A stretch of DNA of 64,000 nt from Pelagihabitans pacificus (lineage in GTDB: Bacteria > Bacteroidota > Bacteroidia > Flavobacteriales > Flavobacteriaceae). The position numbers were made by a program, and so were the translations under genes. Positions 25,278 to 34,839 of this stretch are shown piece by piece. The stretch spans positions 372,001 to 436,000 of the forward strand of contig NZ_VIKU02000004.1 of the NCBI RefSeq assembly GCF_009371985.2, read 5' to 3'. The first letter of the stretch is position 1. Each line of letters opens with the position of its first letter. Below the pieces are notes generated by a model that saw only the letters and a program-made list of their open reading frames with translations, did not search any database and had not been told where the DNA came from.

Positions 25278-26549
25278 TCAGTCGATATGGGTGAATCCAC
25301 AATAGGGGACCAAGACTTCCGGGATTTTAATCCCATCCGGGGTCTGAAAGTTTTCCAAGATTCCCGCCAGCACTCTTGGCAACGCCAAGGAGCTGCCATT
25401 GAGGGTGTGGGCCAAACGGCTTTTACCGTTCTCGTCCTTGTAGCGTAGTTTTAATCGATTGGCTTGATAGGTCTCAAAATTAGAGACCGAACTAATTTCC
25501 AACCAACGTTCCTGGGCGGTCGAAAACACTTCGAAATCATAGGTGAGGGCCGAGGTAAAGCCCAAATCGCCGCCACAAAGACGCAGGATACGAAACGGCA
25601 GTTGCAATTCCCTCAAGATAGCCTTCACATGTTCGACCATCCCATCCAGGGCCTTGTATGACTCCTCGGGATGCTCAACACGTACAATTTCGACCTTGTC
25701 GAACTGGTGCAAACGGTTCAACCCGCGCACGTGGGCCCCATAACTCCCGGCCTCCCTTCGAAAGCAAGGGGTATAGGCGGTATAGCAAATCGGAAAATCA
25801 TTCGGGTTGAGTAATTCGTTGCGAAATATATTGGTTACCGGTACTTCCGCCGTCGGAATTAGGTAGAGATCTTCCTCAACAACATGGTACATCTGCCCTT
25901 CTTTGTCGGGTAATTGACCGGTACCAAAACCTGAGGCTTCGTTCACTAAATGGGGTACCTGCATCTCGGTATAGCCTGCTTCCGTATTTTTATCCAGGAA
26001 ATAGGAAATCAAGGCGCGTTGCAGTCGGGCGCCCTTTCCTTTGTAGACCGGAAAGCCAGCACCGGTAATTTTTACACCAAGCTCAAAATCAATGATATCG
26101 TACTTTTTGGCCAGCTCCCAATGGGGAAGGGCATCGGTTTCCAAGGTTGGTATCTCGCCTTCCCTAAAAACCTCTTCGTTATCTTCTTCCGAAGTTCCAA
26201 GCGGCACCGAGGGGTGGGGTACATTGGGAATTTGATAGAGCACCTCCTGTAGCTCTTCGGCAGTTTGGTTCAAGGCCTCACCCATGGTTTTGGAATCTTC
26301 TTTTAAAGCACTTGTTCTCTCTTTGATAACGTTCGCTTCCTGGGCTTTCCCACTTTTGTAAAGGGTCCCGATTTCTTTCGAAAGTTTGTTCGATTCGGCC
26401 AACGTGGCATCGAGTCGGGTCTGAAGGGCACGTCGCCTCTCATCCAATGCTACTACCTTTTCTACCAATGGGGCAGCATCTATCGAACGCTTTTGCAAGG
26501 CATTTATAATCTCTTCTTTTTGTTCCCTTATGGCTTGAAGCTGTAACAT
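25278..26549 (-). CDS. serS: Seryl-tRNA synthetase
   Basis: Class II synthetase charging tRNA-Ser, 423 residues. The N-terminal long coiled-coil arm spans about 10-100 (DERRRALQTRLDATLAESNKL). Motif 2 is the PCFRREAGSYGAHVRGLNRLHQF block (about 265-287), and motif 3 includes LNGSSLALPRVLAGILEN near residue 387. The start is ATG 26549 (MLQLQAIREQKE); the open frame extends further but crosses the promoter. The upstream element is TTG-N20-TAAATTTG. Confidence 0.96.
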   Translation of the reverse strand: MLQLQAIREQKEEIINALQKRSIDAAPLVEKVVALDERRRALQTRLDATLAESNKLSKEIGTLYKSGKAQEANVIKERTSALKEDSKTMGEALNQTAEELQEVLYQIPNVPHPSVPLGTSEEDNEEVFREGEIPTLETDALPHWELAKKYDIIDFELGVKITGAGFPVYKGKGARLQRALISYFLDKNTEAGYTEMQVPHLVNEASGFGTGQLPDKEGQMYHVVEEDLYLIPTAEVPVTNIFRNELLNPNDFPICYTAYTPCFRREAGSYGAHVRGLNRLHQFDKVEIVRVEHPEESYKALDGMVEHVKAILRELQLPFRILRLCGGDLGFTSALTYDFEVFSTAQERWLEISSVSNFETYQANRLKLRYKDENGKSRLAHTLNGSSLALPRVLAGILENFQTPDGIKIPEVLVPYCGFTHID

Positions 26550-26567
26550 GATGCATTGTTTAAGCTG

Positions 26568-26598
26568 CAAATTTAGGGTTAATTGGGTAATGTCCCAA
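26568..26598 (-). promoter_or_regulatory. Bacteroidota-type promoter of serS
   Basis: On the minus strand: TTG (26598-26596), 20-nt spacer, TAAATTTG (26575-26568). Both elements match consensus. The -7 box ends 18 nt before the serS ATG. Confidence 0.65.
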
Positions 26599-26610
26599 TG
26601 AGGTGGGAAA

Positions 26611-27948
26611 TCAATTTTGAACCGGGTCGTCGACTGATGAAGGTAGTATAAATGCATTGTGCCGAAGATGGTCCCAAGCGGTATTGGCAAGATCTATTTG
26701 GGGATCTATAAAAGCCCTATACGGTTTTCCGTTGACGCTCACCTTTGCGTTTAGCGCATACACGGATACGGGGATGCCTTTTTTTGCATATTCCTTCTTT
26801 AAATACTGGGCAAACTGCCAGATAAAATCCGGATAGGCCCCGATTCTTCGGTTTTGTTTGGGGGTGAGATAGTCTTTGGTGTTGATCCATTCGGTTTTGC
26901 CGGTCTCGTTATTTCTGACCTTGAACTGTATTTTTCCCGACCGACTGCGAAGCATCATTCTCCAGCTTAGGCGATGACCTTCCTCTGTCCATAAAACATC
27001 GTCGGCAATAAAATGATGTCTAACAGGAAGCATCAGTTGTATCAAAAAGTACAAGCCCAGGGCTGCCAAAAGACTATTTTTATAGGAGGGTACTTCGATG
27101 TTACCCTCATTGTAAAAAGATTTCTTTTTGAAAAAGATATTCCTAATGGTTTCGGGTTCAAAAAAGAAAACGATAAACGCCAAGGAGAGGTACGGGAAAA
27201 TACCTATCTGGAAAACAATGGAGTTAAAAAGGTGAAAGAAAATTGAAGCGATAAGGGCTATTTTTCTGGTGGGTTTCCATAAAAGCGCCGGAACCACCAA
27301 TAAATCGAAGAGAATCCCAAAAACACCCACAGCTTTATGAACCCAAGGCTGTTGCAACAAATCACCGATTATCGGATAATTCGCCTTATCCTGCATCAAT
27401 ATTTTGATGATTCCAAAATCCAACCAATCCCCATACATCTTGGCGATGGAAGCATATGTATACACGATGAACAGCTGCAATACCACTGCCCATTTGACCC
27501 AGCTGGGCATACTAATTTTTTTTATGGATGGATTCCTTTTCGCATCCAGGGAAAAATACCTATTCGCCGGAAAGAATACCATAAAGCCCGAAACCAAAAT
27601 CAATAAGTAATAATGGTTGTTATAGGATGTTTTTTGCATGAGGTATACCGCCGTCCACATCAAGGTAAAGGCAATAATACTGAATCGATATTTGTAGCCT
27701 AGGGCAATGAGGACTCCGAAGGTACCCATCACAAAAAAGTAAACATACATACCATTTCCGGGGAGTGGCTGCAGCCATTCAAAACCGATAAAACTAAACG
27801 TAAACCGGGGCTCTACCAACGTTCTACGTACCCACCCCGTGATGATGGCGCCATAGCTTTCCAAGGCGCAAAGGACACCAAAGAGAACCCTGAAAATGAT
27901 GAGAGGTGCATTGTCGATTCTTCTAAAAAGCAGTCGATCGAGCATCAT
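26611..27948 (-). CDS. HTTM-domain membrane protein (vitamin-K-dependent carboxylase-like)
   Basis: A 445-residue protein whose first about 290 residues form the horizontally transferred transmembrane (HTTM) domain, with about seven or eight helices, e.g. APLIIFRVLFGVLCALESY and the KTSYNNHYYLLILVSGFMVF segment. The last about 140 residues are soluble (FKVRNNETGKTEWINTKDYL). HTTM is related to gamma-glutamyl carboxylase, but the reaction of bacterial members is not known. ATG 27948 overlaps the ribF stop (ATGA), so translation is coupled to ribF. Confidence 0.85.
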   Translation of the reverse strand: MMLDRLLFRRIDNAPLIIFRVLFGVLCALESYGAIITGWVRRTLVEPRFTFSFIGFEWLQPLPGNGMYVYFFVMGTFGVLIALGYKYRFSIIAFTLMWTAVYLMQKTSYNNHYYLLILVSGFMVFFPANRYFSLDAKRNPSIKKISMPSWVKWAVVLQLFIVYTYASIAKMYGDWLDFGIIKILMQDKANYPIIGDLLQQPWVHKAVGVFGILFDLLVVPALLWKPTRKIALIASIFFHLFNSIVFQIGIFPYLSLAFIVFFFEPETIRNIFFKKKSFYNEGNIEVPSYKNSLLAALGLYFLIQLMLPVRHHFIADDVLWTEEGHRLSWRMMLRSRSGKIQFKVRNNETGKTEWINTKDYLTPKQNRRIGAYPDFIWQFAQYLKKEYAKKGIPVSVYALNAKVSVNGKPYRAFIDPQIDLANTAWDHLRHNAFILPSSVDDPVQN

Positions 27949-28892
27949 TTTGAAATTATCGCCAGCGAGGTGTTCCTATCCTTTTCCAGTTGTTTTTTTA
28001 GCGCCTCGATGGAGTCGAATTTGTGTTCGTCCCGAATGCGCTCTAGAATATCGATTTGGATATGGAATCCATAAAGGTCTTTGTCGAAATCAAAAAAATG
28101 AACCTCGATACGCTGTTGCCCCTCCATAGTGTCATTTCCTATATTGGAAACAGTAGGGTTGTGGCCAATGTTCATCATGCCAAATATGGTCTTCCCCTCT
28201 ATAACGCTGCTTACTACGTACACGCCATTTTTTGGAATTAATTTATAGGAAGCTTCGATTTGTAAATTAGCGGTCGGGAAATTTAGTTGTCTGCCGAGGC
28301 CTCTGCCCTTTCTTACAACCCCTGTGAGCATGTAGGCATATCCCAAAAACTTATTTGCAGTTACCATATCACCTATTTCAAGGGCCTTGCGTATTTTCGT
28401 AGAGCTGACCGATACCGCATCCACTTCTTGTGCGGGAATTTCTTCCACCTCAAAATCCAAGGCGTTTCCAAAGGCTTTGAGGTCTACGATATTGGCTGTT
28501 CGGTTTCTGCCGAACCGGTGATCGTACCCGATGATAATCTTCTTTGTTTTCAGTTTATTTACCAAAATGTCCCGTACAAATTCCGTCGCCGTAAGGCGGG
28601 AAAATTCCTTTGTAAACGGATGCACGACCAAATAGTCCAAGCCCAATTCGTCCAAAATCCTTGATTTCTCCTCGATGGTATTCAAAAGCTTGATATCGCT
28701 GTCTTTTTGTAACACCATTCTCGGATGTGGAAAAAAGGTGAGCACCGTTGATTTGATTCCAAGATTCCTTGCCTCGGCTATCAATCTTTCCAAGATTGTC
28801 CTGTGGCCAATGTGTACCCCGTCAAAGGTGCCTATGGTGACCGCCGTGGAATGCTGTTCGTCGTATTTTGAAATGCTTTGGACTGTTTCCAC
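27945..28892 (-). CDS. ribF: Bifunctional riboflavin kinase/FAD synthetase
   Basis: Makes FMN and then FAD from riboflavin. It has 315 residues. The FAD synthetase N-domain includes TIGTFDGVHIGHRTIL (about 20-35) and the ISSTKIR-like loop (VSSTKIRKALEIGD). The C-terminal kinase domain contains GRGLGRQLNFPTANL and the MNIGHNPTV block. The start is GTG at 28892, directly preceded by an in-frame TAA, so no longer product is possible. Its 3' end overlaps the HTTM gene as ATGA. Confidence 0.95.
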   Translation of the reverse strand: METVQSISKYDEQHSTAVTIGTFDGVHIGHRTILERLIAEARNLGIKSTVLTFFPHPRMVLQKDSDIKLLNTIEEKSRILDELGLDYLVVHPFTKEFSRLTATEFVRDILVNKLKTKKIIIGYDHRFGRNRTANIVDLKAFGNALDFEVEEIPAQEVDAVSVSSTKIRKALEIGDMVTANKFLGYAYMLTGVVRKGRGLGRQLNFPTANLQIEASYKLIPKNGVYVVSSVIEGKTIFGMMNIGHNPTVSNIGNDTMEGQQRIEVHFFDFDKDLYGFHIQIDILERIRDEHKFDSIEALKKQLEKDRNTSLAIISK

Positions 28893-28944
28893 TTAGATGG
28901 TAATGAGAAAAATACGTATATTCGATTTTGGTAAAATCCCCTTG

Positions 28945-31900
28945 ATGGTCGCTAAATTACGCTTAGTTTTTTCATTTTCCATATTATTTCTTTCCTTTTA
29001 CGGCTTCACACAACAGAATCATTGGCGTCGGCATACTTCCAAGGATGAGGTTTCAAAACAGTTGTCAAAGCAGTTGGAAGATACCGATGGAAAAGAGTTT
29101 CTATTGGACGAAAATGCCTTTCGAAATACGTTGAAAGGTATTTCGGTTGCCAAGGGTAATTCCAAGGTGGTCTATTTCCCTGACGAGAAAGGGAAATTTT
29201 TGGCTTTTGCCGTCTCGGAATCTCCTGTATTGGCCCCTGAATTAGCTGCTAGGTATCCCGAGATAAAATCTTACCAGGGGTATGGGGTTCAAGATGGAGA
29301 GAAGAAGATTCGTTTCAGTGTTTCCCATAAGGGTATACAAAGTATGATCGTACATTCCGATAAGAGGAAGTCTACCTTCATGCAAAAGAACAGGTCGAAC
29401 GGTTACATTGTGTATGCTAGGGACACCTACACAAAGCGGGAAGTAGATTTCATCTGCAAGACGCGCTCCGATATGGAAAAGGATTTGGGGGTATCGGTTT
29501 TACGACCGGTCGACGGTCAGGTGCTTCGAAAATATCGTTTTGCTGTCTCGGCCTCAGGCGAGTACACCGACTATCATGGGGGGACCGTAGCGGATGCGTT
29601 GGCCGCCATCAATGCCACCCTAACGAGGATTAATTTGGTTTTTGAGACCGACCTAGCAGTTCGATTGGAGTTGGTTGCCGATAACGATAAGGTTATTTAT
29701 ACAGATAGTGATACCGATCCCTATGAGGATAATCTAAATGCCGAGGTACAAAATGCGTTGACCAATGAAATCGGTGAGGCCAATTATGATATCGGGCATC
29801 TGTTCCATCGAGATCAAAACGGCGGTAATGCCGGATTTATTGGTCGAATATGTGTCGATGGCTCCAAAGGAAGTGCCTATTCGGCGGCCCAGATGCCTGA
29901 AGGCGATACTTTCGACCTCGACTTCGTAGCACATGAGGTGGGTCATCAATTGGGCGCCAACCACACTTGGTCTTTTGAATCCGAGGGCACGCAAGTTCAG
30001 GCCGAGCCAGGGAGCGGTACTACGATTATGGGCTATGCGGGAATTACCGGTCCTAACGACGTTGCACTGAATAGTGACGATTATTTCCATTATTACAGTA
30101 TAGTTCAGATTACGGAGAACTTGGAAAGTAAAAGTTGTGGCGAGCTCATTGCGCTTGCCAATAACCCCCCCGTGGTCGAAGCGGTTCCCGACTATATTAT
30201 TCCAAAATCGACTGCATTCGTACTTACCGGAAGCGCTACTGATTCGGATGTGGATGATGTGTTGAGTTACACCTGGGAGCAGATCGATGCGGGGGTAGTG
30301 ACCCAGGTCTCTTTTGGTCCCACGAACCCCAGTGGTGCTAATTTTAGGTCGGTAAAACCAGGTCCTGATCCAAGTCGCTACTTTCCTCGATTGGCACGGG
30401 TGCTGGCGGGGCAATTAACCCAGACCGAGCCTGCTGTCAACTCGGCATGGGAAACCGTTTCCGAGATAGAACGGGAACTGAACTTCGCGCTGACCGTTCG
30501 GGACAATGCGTCCGGTGGAGGACAAGTGGTTTCGGAGCTCACCAAAGTTCAGGTAGTCAACGCCGCAGGTCCTTTTATGGTCACTTCACAAGAAACAAGC
30601 ACAAACGTTGTGGCGGGCGAAGTGCTGGAAGTCACCTGGGATGTGGCCAATACCAATTTGCCGCCGGTAAATGCCCAAAGTGTTGATATCTTGCTTTCGA
30701 CCGACGGTGGACTTACCTATACCCCGGTGGCGGAGGGTGTAATGAATGACGGCACCCATTCCATCATAGTGCCGGGAGCCCCGACCACGCAAGCCAGGCT
30801 TATGGTCAAGGCACAGGAAAACATCTTTTTCGCCGTGAACGCCTCGAATTTTATCATAGAATCGGCTCCGGTGGTATTGAATTTTTCCGAATTGGATTAT
30901 GATGTTTGTCAACCGGACGAACTTTCGATTGCTTTTGACTATCAAACATTCGACGGTTTTACCGAGGAAGCCACATTCAGTGTCTCGGCTCCCCCGGGAT
31001 TGGCCGTTGCTTTTTCACCGGCCACTGCTACGGATAATGATACAGCGGTGGTGATGACCGTTTCAGATACTGAAAATGTTGCGGTAGGTTCATATACTTT
31101 GCAAGTAATTGCGACCACCGCCAGTGAAACCAAGCAGGTGCCTTTAACGTTGAACGTGTTCGATGGTATTTTTTCGGAGGTGGTGCTGGTAGCTCCTGAA
31201 GACGGGTCGGCCGATGTCAACACTTCAGAATCGTTACAATGGGAAGTTGGTATCGAAGCTACCTCCTACGATATCGAAATCGCTACCGACCTTGCCTTTA
31301 CGAATATTGTTGAAACGGCCTCCACTTTGGAGAATAGCTATGTGCCGATTTCATTGGAGAATCAAACTACCTATTTTTGGAGGGTACGACCTAAGAACAT
31401 CTGTGGTGAAGGTAGTTTCGGCACTCCTTTTAGCTTTACGACGATTCAGTTTAACTGTACTACGGTGCAGGCAGTAGGGCTTCCTTTGGAGATTTCGTCT
31501 TCCGGCACCCCGACCGTTACCTCGAAAATAACCTTTTTTGAAGACCTGCCTTTGGCTGACCTCGATATCAACTTGGAACTCGACCATTCCTATCTCGAAG
31601 ACTTGGTGATTACCCTTATATCCCCGTCGGGCACCTCGGTGGCATTGATCTCCAATTCCTGTGGTGATTTACAGGATATCGACGTTACCTTCGATGATGA
31701 CGCCAACAGTTTTACTTGTAGTGGTACTCCTGCAATAAGTGGTACCGTTAAACCTGTGGGTGCTTTGAGTACTTTTAATGGGGAATCGATTCTTGGGGAA
31801 TGGACCTTGCAAATTTCCGACACCGCGCCTGCCGATGGAGGTTTCCTGAGGTTGTTCTCAATGGATGTCTGTGTCGAGGGTTTCTTTAGCCCCGACGAGG

Positions 31901-32703
31901 ATGGTGATGGCATTTTTGATTCGGATGATCTTTGTCCCGGGACCCCGGCCGGTCAAGAGGTCGATTTAACCGGTTGCGCGATATACCGGTTGCCAAGCGA
32001 TAACTTTGAGGTCGCTATTGAAAGTGAATCCTGTAGGGCCAATAATGATGGGGCAATTGCTATTGACGCGAACCTGCCCTTGGAGTATGCCGTTACCATT
32101 ACAGGCAATGGAACCGACATAACGGACAGTTTTGACAGCACCTATACATTGGGCAACCTATCCGCGGGCACCTATACTATATGTATCATAGCAGTGGATG
32201 GTTTGATTACCTATGAGGAGGTGTGTTTTGAAGTAACCCTTTCCGAACCGGAACCTCTGGCGGTGAGTTCTAAGGTCGATGCTATAACAGGATTGCTGAA
32301 CATTACCTTGGAGGGCGCCGATTTGTACCGTATCGAGTTCAATGGTGAGAACATTCAAACTACGGAGGCAGCATTGGTTCTCAATTTACAAAAGGGGACC
32401 AACAGTCTAAAAGTCACTACCGACTTGGCCTGTCAGGGAAGTTATGAGGAAGAATTCTTTTTGTCGGATGGGGTGGTAGCCTATCCGAATCCGTTTATCG
32501 ATTTGATTATGGTGAATGTACAGATTGCGGGTGTCTATGTAATGGAGATTTACGCTTTGAACGGGCAGAGAATAATGCGTGAGACCAAAGAGATCAGCGG
32601 AACCGAGGCGGTATTGGATGTTACCGGATTGTCAGCGGGCACTTACTTTCTTAGGGTTCAGGGAAAAACTCGGAACCAAACCGTTAAAATGATTAAGCGA
32701 TGA
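28945..32703 (+). CDS. Secreted reprolysin-type zinc metalloprotease with P-domain and T9SS sorting tail
   Basis: A multidomain exported protease of 1252 residues. A Sec signal (MVAKLRLVFSFSILFLSFYG) is followed by a propeptide (about 25-185), then a metzincin domain with HEVGHQLGANH (zinc motif, from about 330) and the Met-turn region TTIMGYAG. Later come Fn3/Ig-like modules (about 530-835), a proprotein-convertase P-domain (about 850-965), a thrombospondin type-3 calcium stretch DEDGDGIFDSDDLCP, and a C-terminal type A T9SS sorting domain (AYPNPFIDLIMVN ... VKMIKR). ATG 28945 is preferred; ATG 28897 lies only 4 bp from the divergent ribF start and does not begin with a signal peptide. Translationally coupled to the next gene. 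Confidence 0.9.
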   Translation: MVAKLRLVFSFSILFLSFYGFTQQNHWRRHTSKDEVSKQLSKQLEDTDGKEFLLDENAFRNTLKGISVAKGNSKVVYFPDEKGKFLAFAVSESPVLAPELAARYPEIKSYQGYGVQDGEKKIRFSVSHKGIQSMIVHSDKRKSTFMQKNRSNGYIVYARDTYTKREVDFICKTRSDMEKDLGVSVLRPVDGQVLRKYRFAVSASGEYTDYHGGTVADALAAINATLTRINLVFETDLAVRLELVADNDKVIYTDSDTDPYEDNLNAEVQNALTNEIGEANYDIGHLFHRDQNGGNAGFIGRICVDGSKGSAYSAAQMPEGDTFDLDFVAHEVGHQLGANHTWSFESEGTQVQAEPGSGTTIMGYAGITGPNDVALNSDDYFHYYSIVQITENLESKSCGELIALANNPPVVEAVPDYIIPKSTAFVLTGSATDSDVDDVLSYTWEQIDAGVVTQVSFGPTNPSGANFRSVKPGPDPSRYFPRLARVLAGQLTQTEPAVNSAWETVSEIERELNFALTVRDNASGGGQVVSELTKVQVVNAAGPFMVTSQETSTNVVAGEVLEVTWDVANTNLPPVNAQSVDILLSTDGGLTYTPVAEGVMNDGTHSIIVPGAPTTQARLMVKAQENIFFAVNASNFIIESAPVVLNFSELDYDVCQPDELSIAFDYQTFDGFTEEATFSVSAPPGLAVAFSPATATDNDTAVVMTVSDTENVAVGSYTLQVIATTASETKQVPLTLNVFDGIFSEVVLVAPEDGSADVNTSESLQWEVGIEATSYDIEIATDLAFTNIVETASTLENSYVPISLENQTTYFWRVRPKNICGEGSFGTPFSFTTIQFNCTTVQAVGLPLEISSSGTPTVTSKITFFEDLPLADLDINLELDHSYLEDLVITLISPSGTSVALISNSCGDLQDIDVTFDDDANSFTCSGTPAISGTVKPVGALSTFNGESILGEWTLQISDTAPADGGFLRLFSMDVCVEGFFSPDEDGDGIFDSDDLCPGTPAGQEVDLTGCAIYRLPSDNFEVAIESESCRANNDGAIAIDANLPLEYAVTITGNGTDITDSFDSTYTLGNLSAGTYTICIIAVDGLITYEEVCFEVTLSEPEPLAVSSKVDAITGLLNITLEGADLYRIEFNGENIQTTEAALVLNLQKGTNSLKVTTDLACQGSYEEEFFLSDGVVAYPNPFIDLIMVNVQIAGVYVMEIYALNGQRIMRETKEISGTEAVLDVTGLSAGTYFLRVQGKTRNQTVKMIKR

Positions 32704-33377
32704 GGAAGATTCTAACCATTCTGATATTGGGGATGCTGTTGGTGGCTTGCAAGAAAGATCCTAAGCCACCCAGCGCCGTTTCCTTGGTAGCACCTGCCAA
32801 GAACAATGAATGCAACCCAATAGAGTCCGTATCCGGAAATAAAAGCGTCGTAGCGTTCAGGTGGCAGGCCGGCGCCAATGCGGAGAGTTATGAACTGAGG
32901 GTCACAAATTTGATTACAAATACTACCCAAACCAAGACAACATCCGCATTAAGTGAGACACTCACATTGGATCAAGGGGCCCCCTTCTCTTGGACAGTCA
33001 TATCAAAAAATAGCGAAGTCGCCGAAACTGCCGTTAGTGAAACCTGGTTCTTTTACAACCCTGGGTCGTTGACCACCTTTGCCCCCTTTCCCGCTGAAAT
33101 TCTTCAGCCACTTCCGGGAGGGCGTGTATTTATGGATACCGATAACGAAGTTACCCTGGAATGGTCTGGAGCTGATCTCGATGGTGATATAGAAGGTTAT
33201 GACCTCTATTTTTCTTTGGAAACCCCGCCACAGACCTTATTAGCCTCCCCGACCGCCGGCACCACTAGTCAAAAAGTAAGTGTTTCGGGCAATACCTTCT
33301 ACTATTGGAGGGTCATTACCAAGGATAGAGAGGGGAACACCTCCGATTCCGGAATTCTGAGCTTTAAAGTGTTATAA
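32700..33377 (+). CDS. Lipoprotein with two fibronectin-III-like modules
   Basis: A 225-residue lipoprotein: signal helix MRKILTILILGMLLVACKKD with lipobox LVAC. Residues about 25-115 and 125-225 are two Ig/Fn3-like beta-sandwiches, seen from FRWQAGANAESYELRVTN and VTLEWSGADLDGDIEGYDLY. Its ATG overlaps the protease stop (ATGA), implying coupled translation and a possible partnership on the cell surface. No enzyme motif is present. Its stop is 3 bp from the convergent pth stop. Confidence 0.8.
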   Translation: MRKILTILILGMLLVACKKDPKPPSAVSLVAPAKNNECNPIESVSGNKSVVAFRWQAGANAESYELRVTNLITNTTQTKTTSALSETLTLDQGAPFSWTVISKNSEVAETAVSETWFFYNPGSLTTFAPFPAEILQPLPGGRVFMDTDNEVTLEWSGADLDGDIEGYDLYFSLETPPQTLLASPTAGTTSQKVSVSGNTFYYWRVITKDREGNTSDSGILSFKVL

Positions 33378-33380
33378 AAC

Positions 33381-34010
33381 TTAGGTGCCGTTGAATTGAT
33401 TCATGGTTATGGATACCCCCGACAATACAAATGAGTGAATGAGTTCCACACTTCGGGCAAGTCGCTCTTTCAGTGCAGTTTGTTCCTCCGCGTTCCATTT
33501 CCCGAGTACGTAATTCACCTGTCTTCCTTTCCCGAAATCGGCACCTACACCGAAACGGAGCCGGTTGTATTTGGTTGTTTGAAGTAGGTTCTGAATATCC
33601 TTTAGACCGTTGTGACCCCCATCGCTTCCCTTTGTCTTTAATCGTAGGGTTCCAAAAGGTAAATTAATGTCATCGGTAAGGACCAAGACATTCTCAAGAG
33701 GAATTTTTTCTTTTTCCATCCAGTATTTCAGCGCCTTGCCACTTCGATTCATATAGGTCGATGGCTTAAGGCAAAGCACACTCCGCCCTTTGATCTTAAA
33801 GCTTCCTATTTCCCCCAGTTTAGCGGTAGCGAAAGCAAAATCCTCTTTGGTCGCCAAGGCGTCCAAAATCTTAAAACCGATGTTGTGGCGCGTTTCGGCG
33901 TACTCCTCACCGACATTGCCGAGACCTACGAGTAAAAATTTTTTCATGGGGTCTGTTTCGTTTAGGGATGCGGACTTTGGCTTAAATAGCGATTTTAGGA
34001 ATTGAAGCAT
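33381..34010 (-). CDS. pth: Aminoacyl-tRNA (peptidyl-tRNA) hydrolase
   Basis: Releases peptides from prematurely dropped peptidyl-tRNA, 209 residues. The core begins at MKKFLLVGLGNVGEEYAETRHNIGF (about 22-46), with the catalytic His in RHNIGF and Asn in STYMNRSG. It continues with LTDDINLPFGTLRLKTKGSDGGHNGLK. An N-terminal extension MLQFLKSLFKPK is common in flavobacterial Pth, so ATG 34010 is chosen. It follows rplY across a long hairpin. Confidence 0.94.
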   Translation of the reverse strand: MLQFLKSLFKPKSASLNETDPMKKFLLVGLGNVGEEYAETRHNIGFKILDALATKEDFAFATAKLGEIGSFKIKGRSVLCLKPSTYMNRSGKALKYWMEKEKIPLENVLVLTDDINLPFGTLRLKTKGSDGGHNGLKDIQNLLQTTKYNRLRFGVGADFGKGRQVNYVLGKWNAEEQTALKERLARSVELIHSFVLSGVSITMNQFNGT

Positions 34011-34033
34011 GGAACGGTACAATGGACATAAAA

Positions 34034-34086
34034 ATACGAAAGCATCCCGAATCCCGAATAGCATTCGGGAAGGGATACTTTCGTAT
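34034..34086 (-). terminator. Long multi-step hairpin between rplY and pth
   Basis: Three stacked arms pair: ATACGAAAG/CTTTCGTAT (34034-34042, 34078-34086), ATCCC/GGGAT (34044-34048, 34072-34076) and TCCCGAAT/ATTCGGGA (34052-34059, 34063-34070). On the minus strand it is followed by TTTT, fitting a terminator or attenuator 13 nt after rplY. Confidence 0.65.
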
Positions 34087-34099
34087 AAGTTTACAAGAA

Positions 34100-34759
34100 T
34101 TACTCTTGGGCTTCCCCTCCTTCGGCTGCAGGAGCCTCCTCTCCAGGGGTTTCCGCACCTTCTGCACCTTCCACACCTTCTTCTTCATCTTCCTCGTCGT
34201 CCATAACAATTGCAGCACGTGCAGTCTTGACCTGCACAACTACGGTGTTATCGGGGTGTAAGATGGTAAAATCATCATTGAGTAGGGTGGCCACCGAAAT
34301 ATTTTGTCCGATTTTTAGCTTGGAGATATCCACATCAAAGAAATCGGGCAGCTTATCCGGTAGGGCCTTGATGGCCAGTTTACGCTTTCTGAACAACAAA
34401 CGGCCCCCGTTTCGAACACCTGGGGAGTTCCCCTGTAGCCGAACCGGTATGTCCATCGTTACCGCTTTGTCCGGGAATAATTGGTAGAAATCAATGTGTA
34501 AAATGTTGTCGGTCACAGGATGAAACTGAATATCCTGCATAACCGCGTCAATTTTAGTACCGTTTTCAAATTCAACCACGACCGTGTGTGCGTTGGGGGT
34601 GTACACCAAATCCCTAAAATCTAGCTCATCTGCCGAAAAGTGTACAGGCTTTTCCCCTCCGTATATCACGCAAGGAACCTTTCCAGCATTACGTAGGGCC
34701 TTCGTCGCCTTTTTGCCCACGCTTTCTCTTTCTGATCCTTTAATTGTAATTGACTTCAT
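34100..34759 (-). CDS. rplY: 50S ribosomal protein L25/general stress protein Ctc
   Basis: A 219-residue CTC-type L25 that binds 5S rRNA. The N-terminal L25 domain (about 1-95) includes [27 protein letters not shown]. The C-terminal TL5 domain (about 96-185) includes [16 protein letters not shown] and [11 protein letters not shown]. The last about 30 residues are an acidic low-complexity tail rich in Glu, Ala and Gly, common in Bacteroidota. It is co-directional with prs (80-bp gap), the classical prs-rplY-pth order. Confidence 0.95.
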   Translation of the reverse strand: MKSITIKGSERESVGKKATKALRNAGKVPCVIYGGEKPVHFSADELDFRDLVYTPNAHTVVVEFENGTKIDAVMQDIQFHPVTDNILHIDFYQLFPDKAVTMDIPVRLQGNSPGVRNGGRLLFRKRKLAIKALPDKLPDFFDVDISKLKIGQNISVATLLNDDFTILHPDNTVVVQVKTARAAIVMDDEEDEEEGVEGAEGAETPGEEAPAAEGGEAQE

Positions 34760-34839
34760 TATATAGTTTAAAATTAATACTTACTTTCTACTCTAATTGT
34801 TCCCACGAATCATCTACTCCCCTCCAGAATGAGGGGGGA

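Noticed and set aside
29734-30414. 226-codon minus-strand frame inside the metalloprotease gene
   Set aside because: It lies wholly antisense to the catalytic region of a secure gene and has no plausible promoter or protein character.
34819-34836. CCCCTC/GAGGGG hairpin between rplY and prs as a terminator of prs
   Set aside because: The stem is short and no T-run follows on the transcribed strand; prs, rplY and pth are normally co-transcribed.
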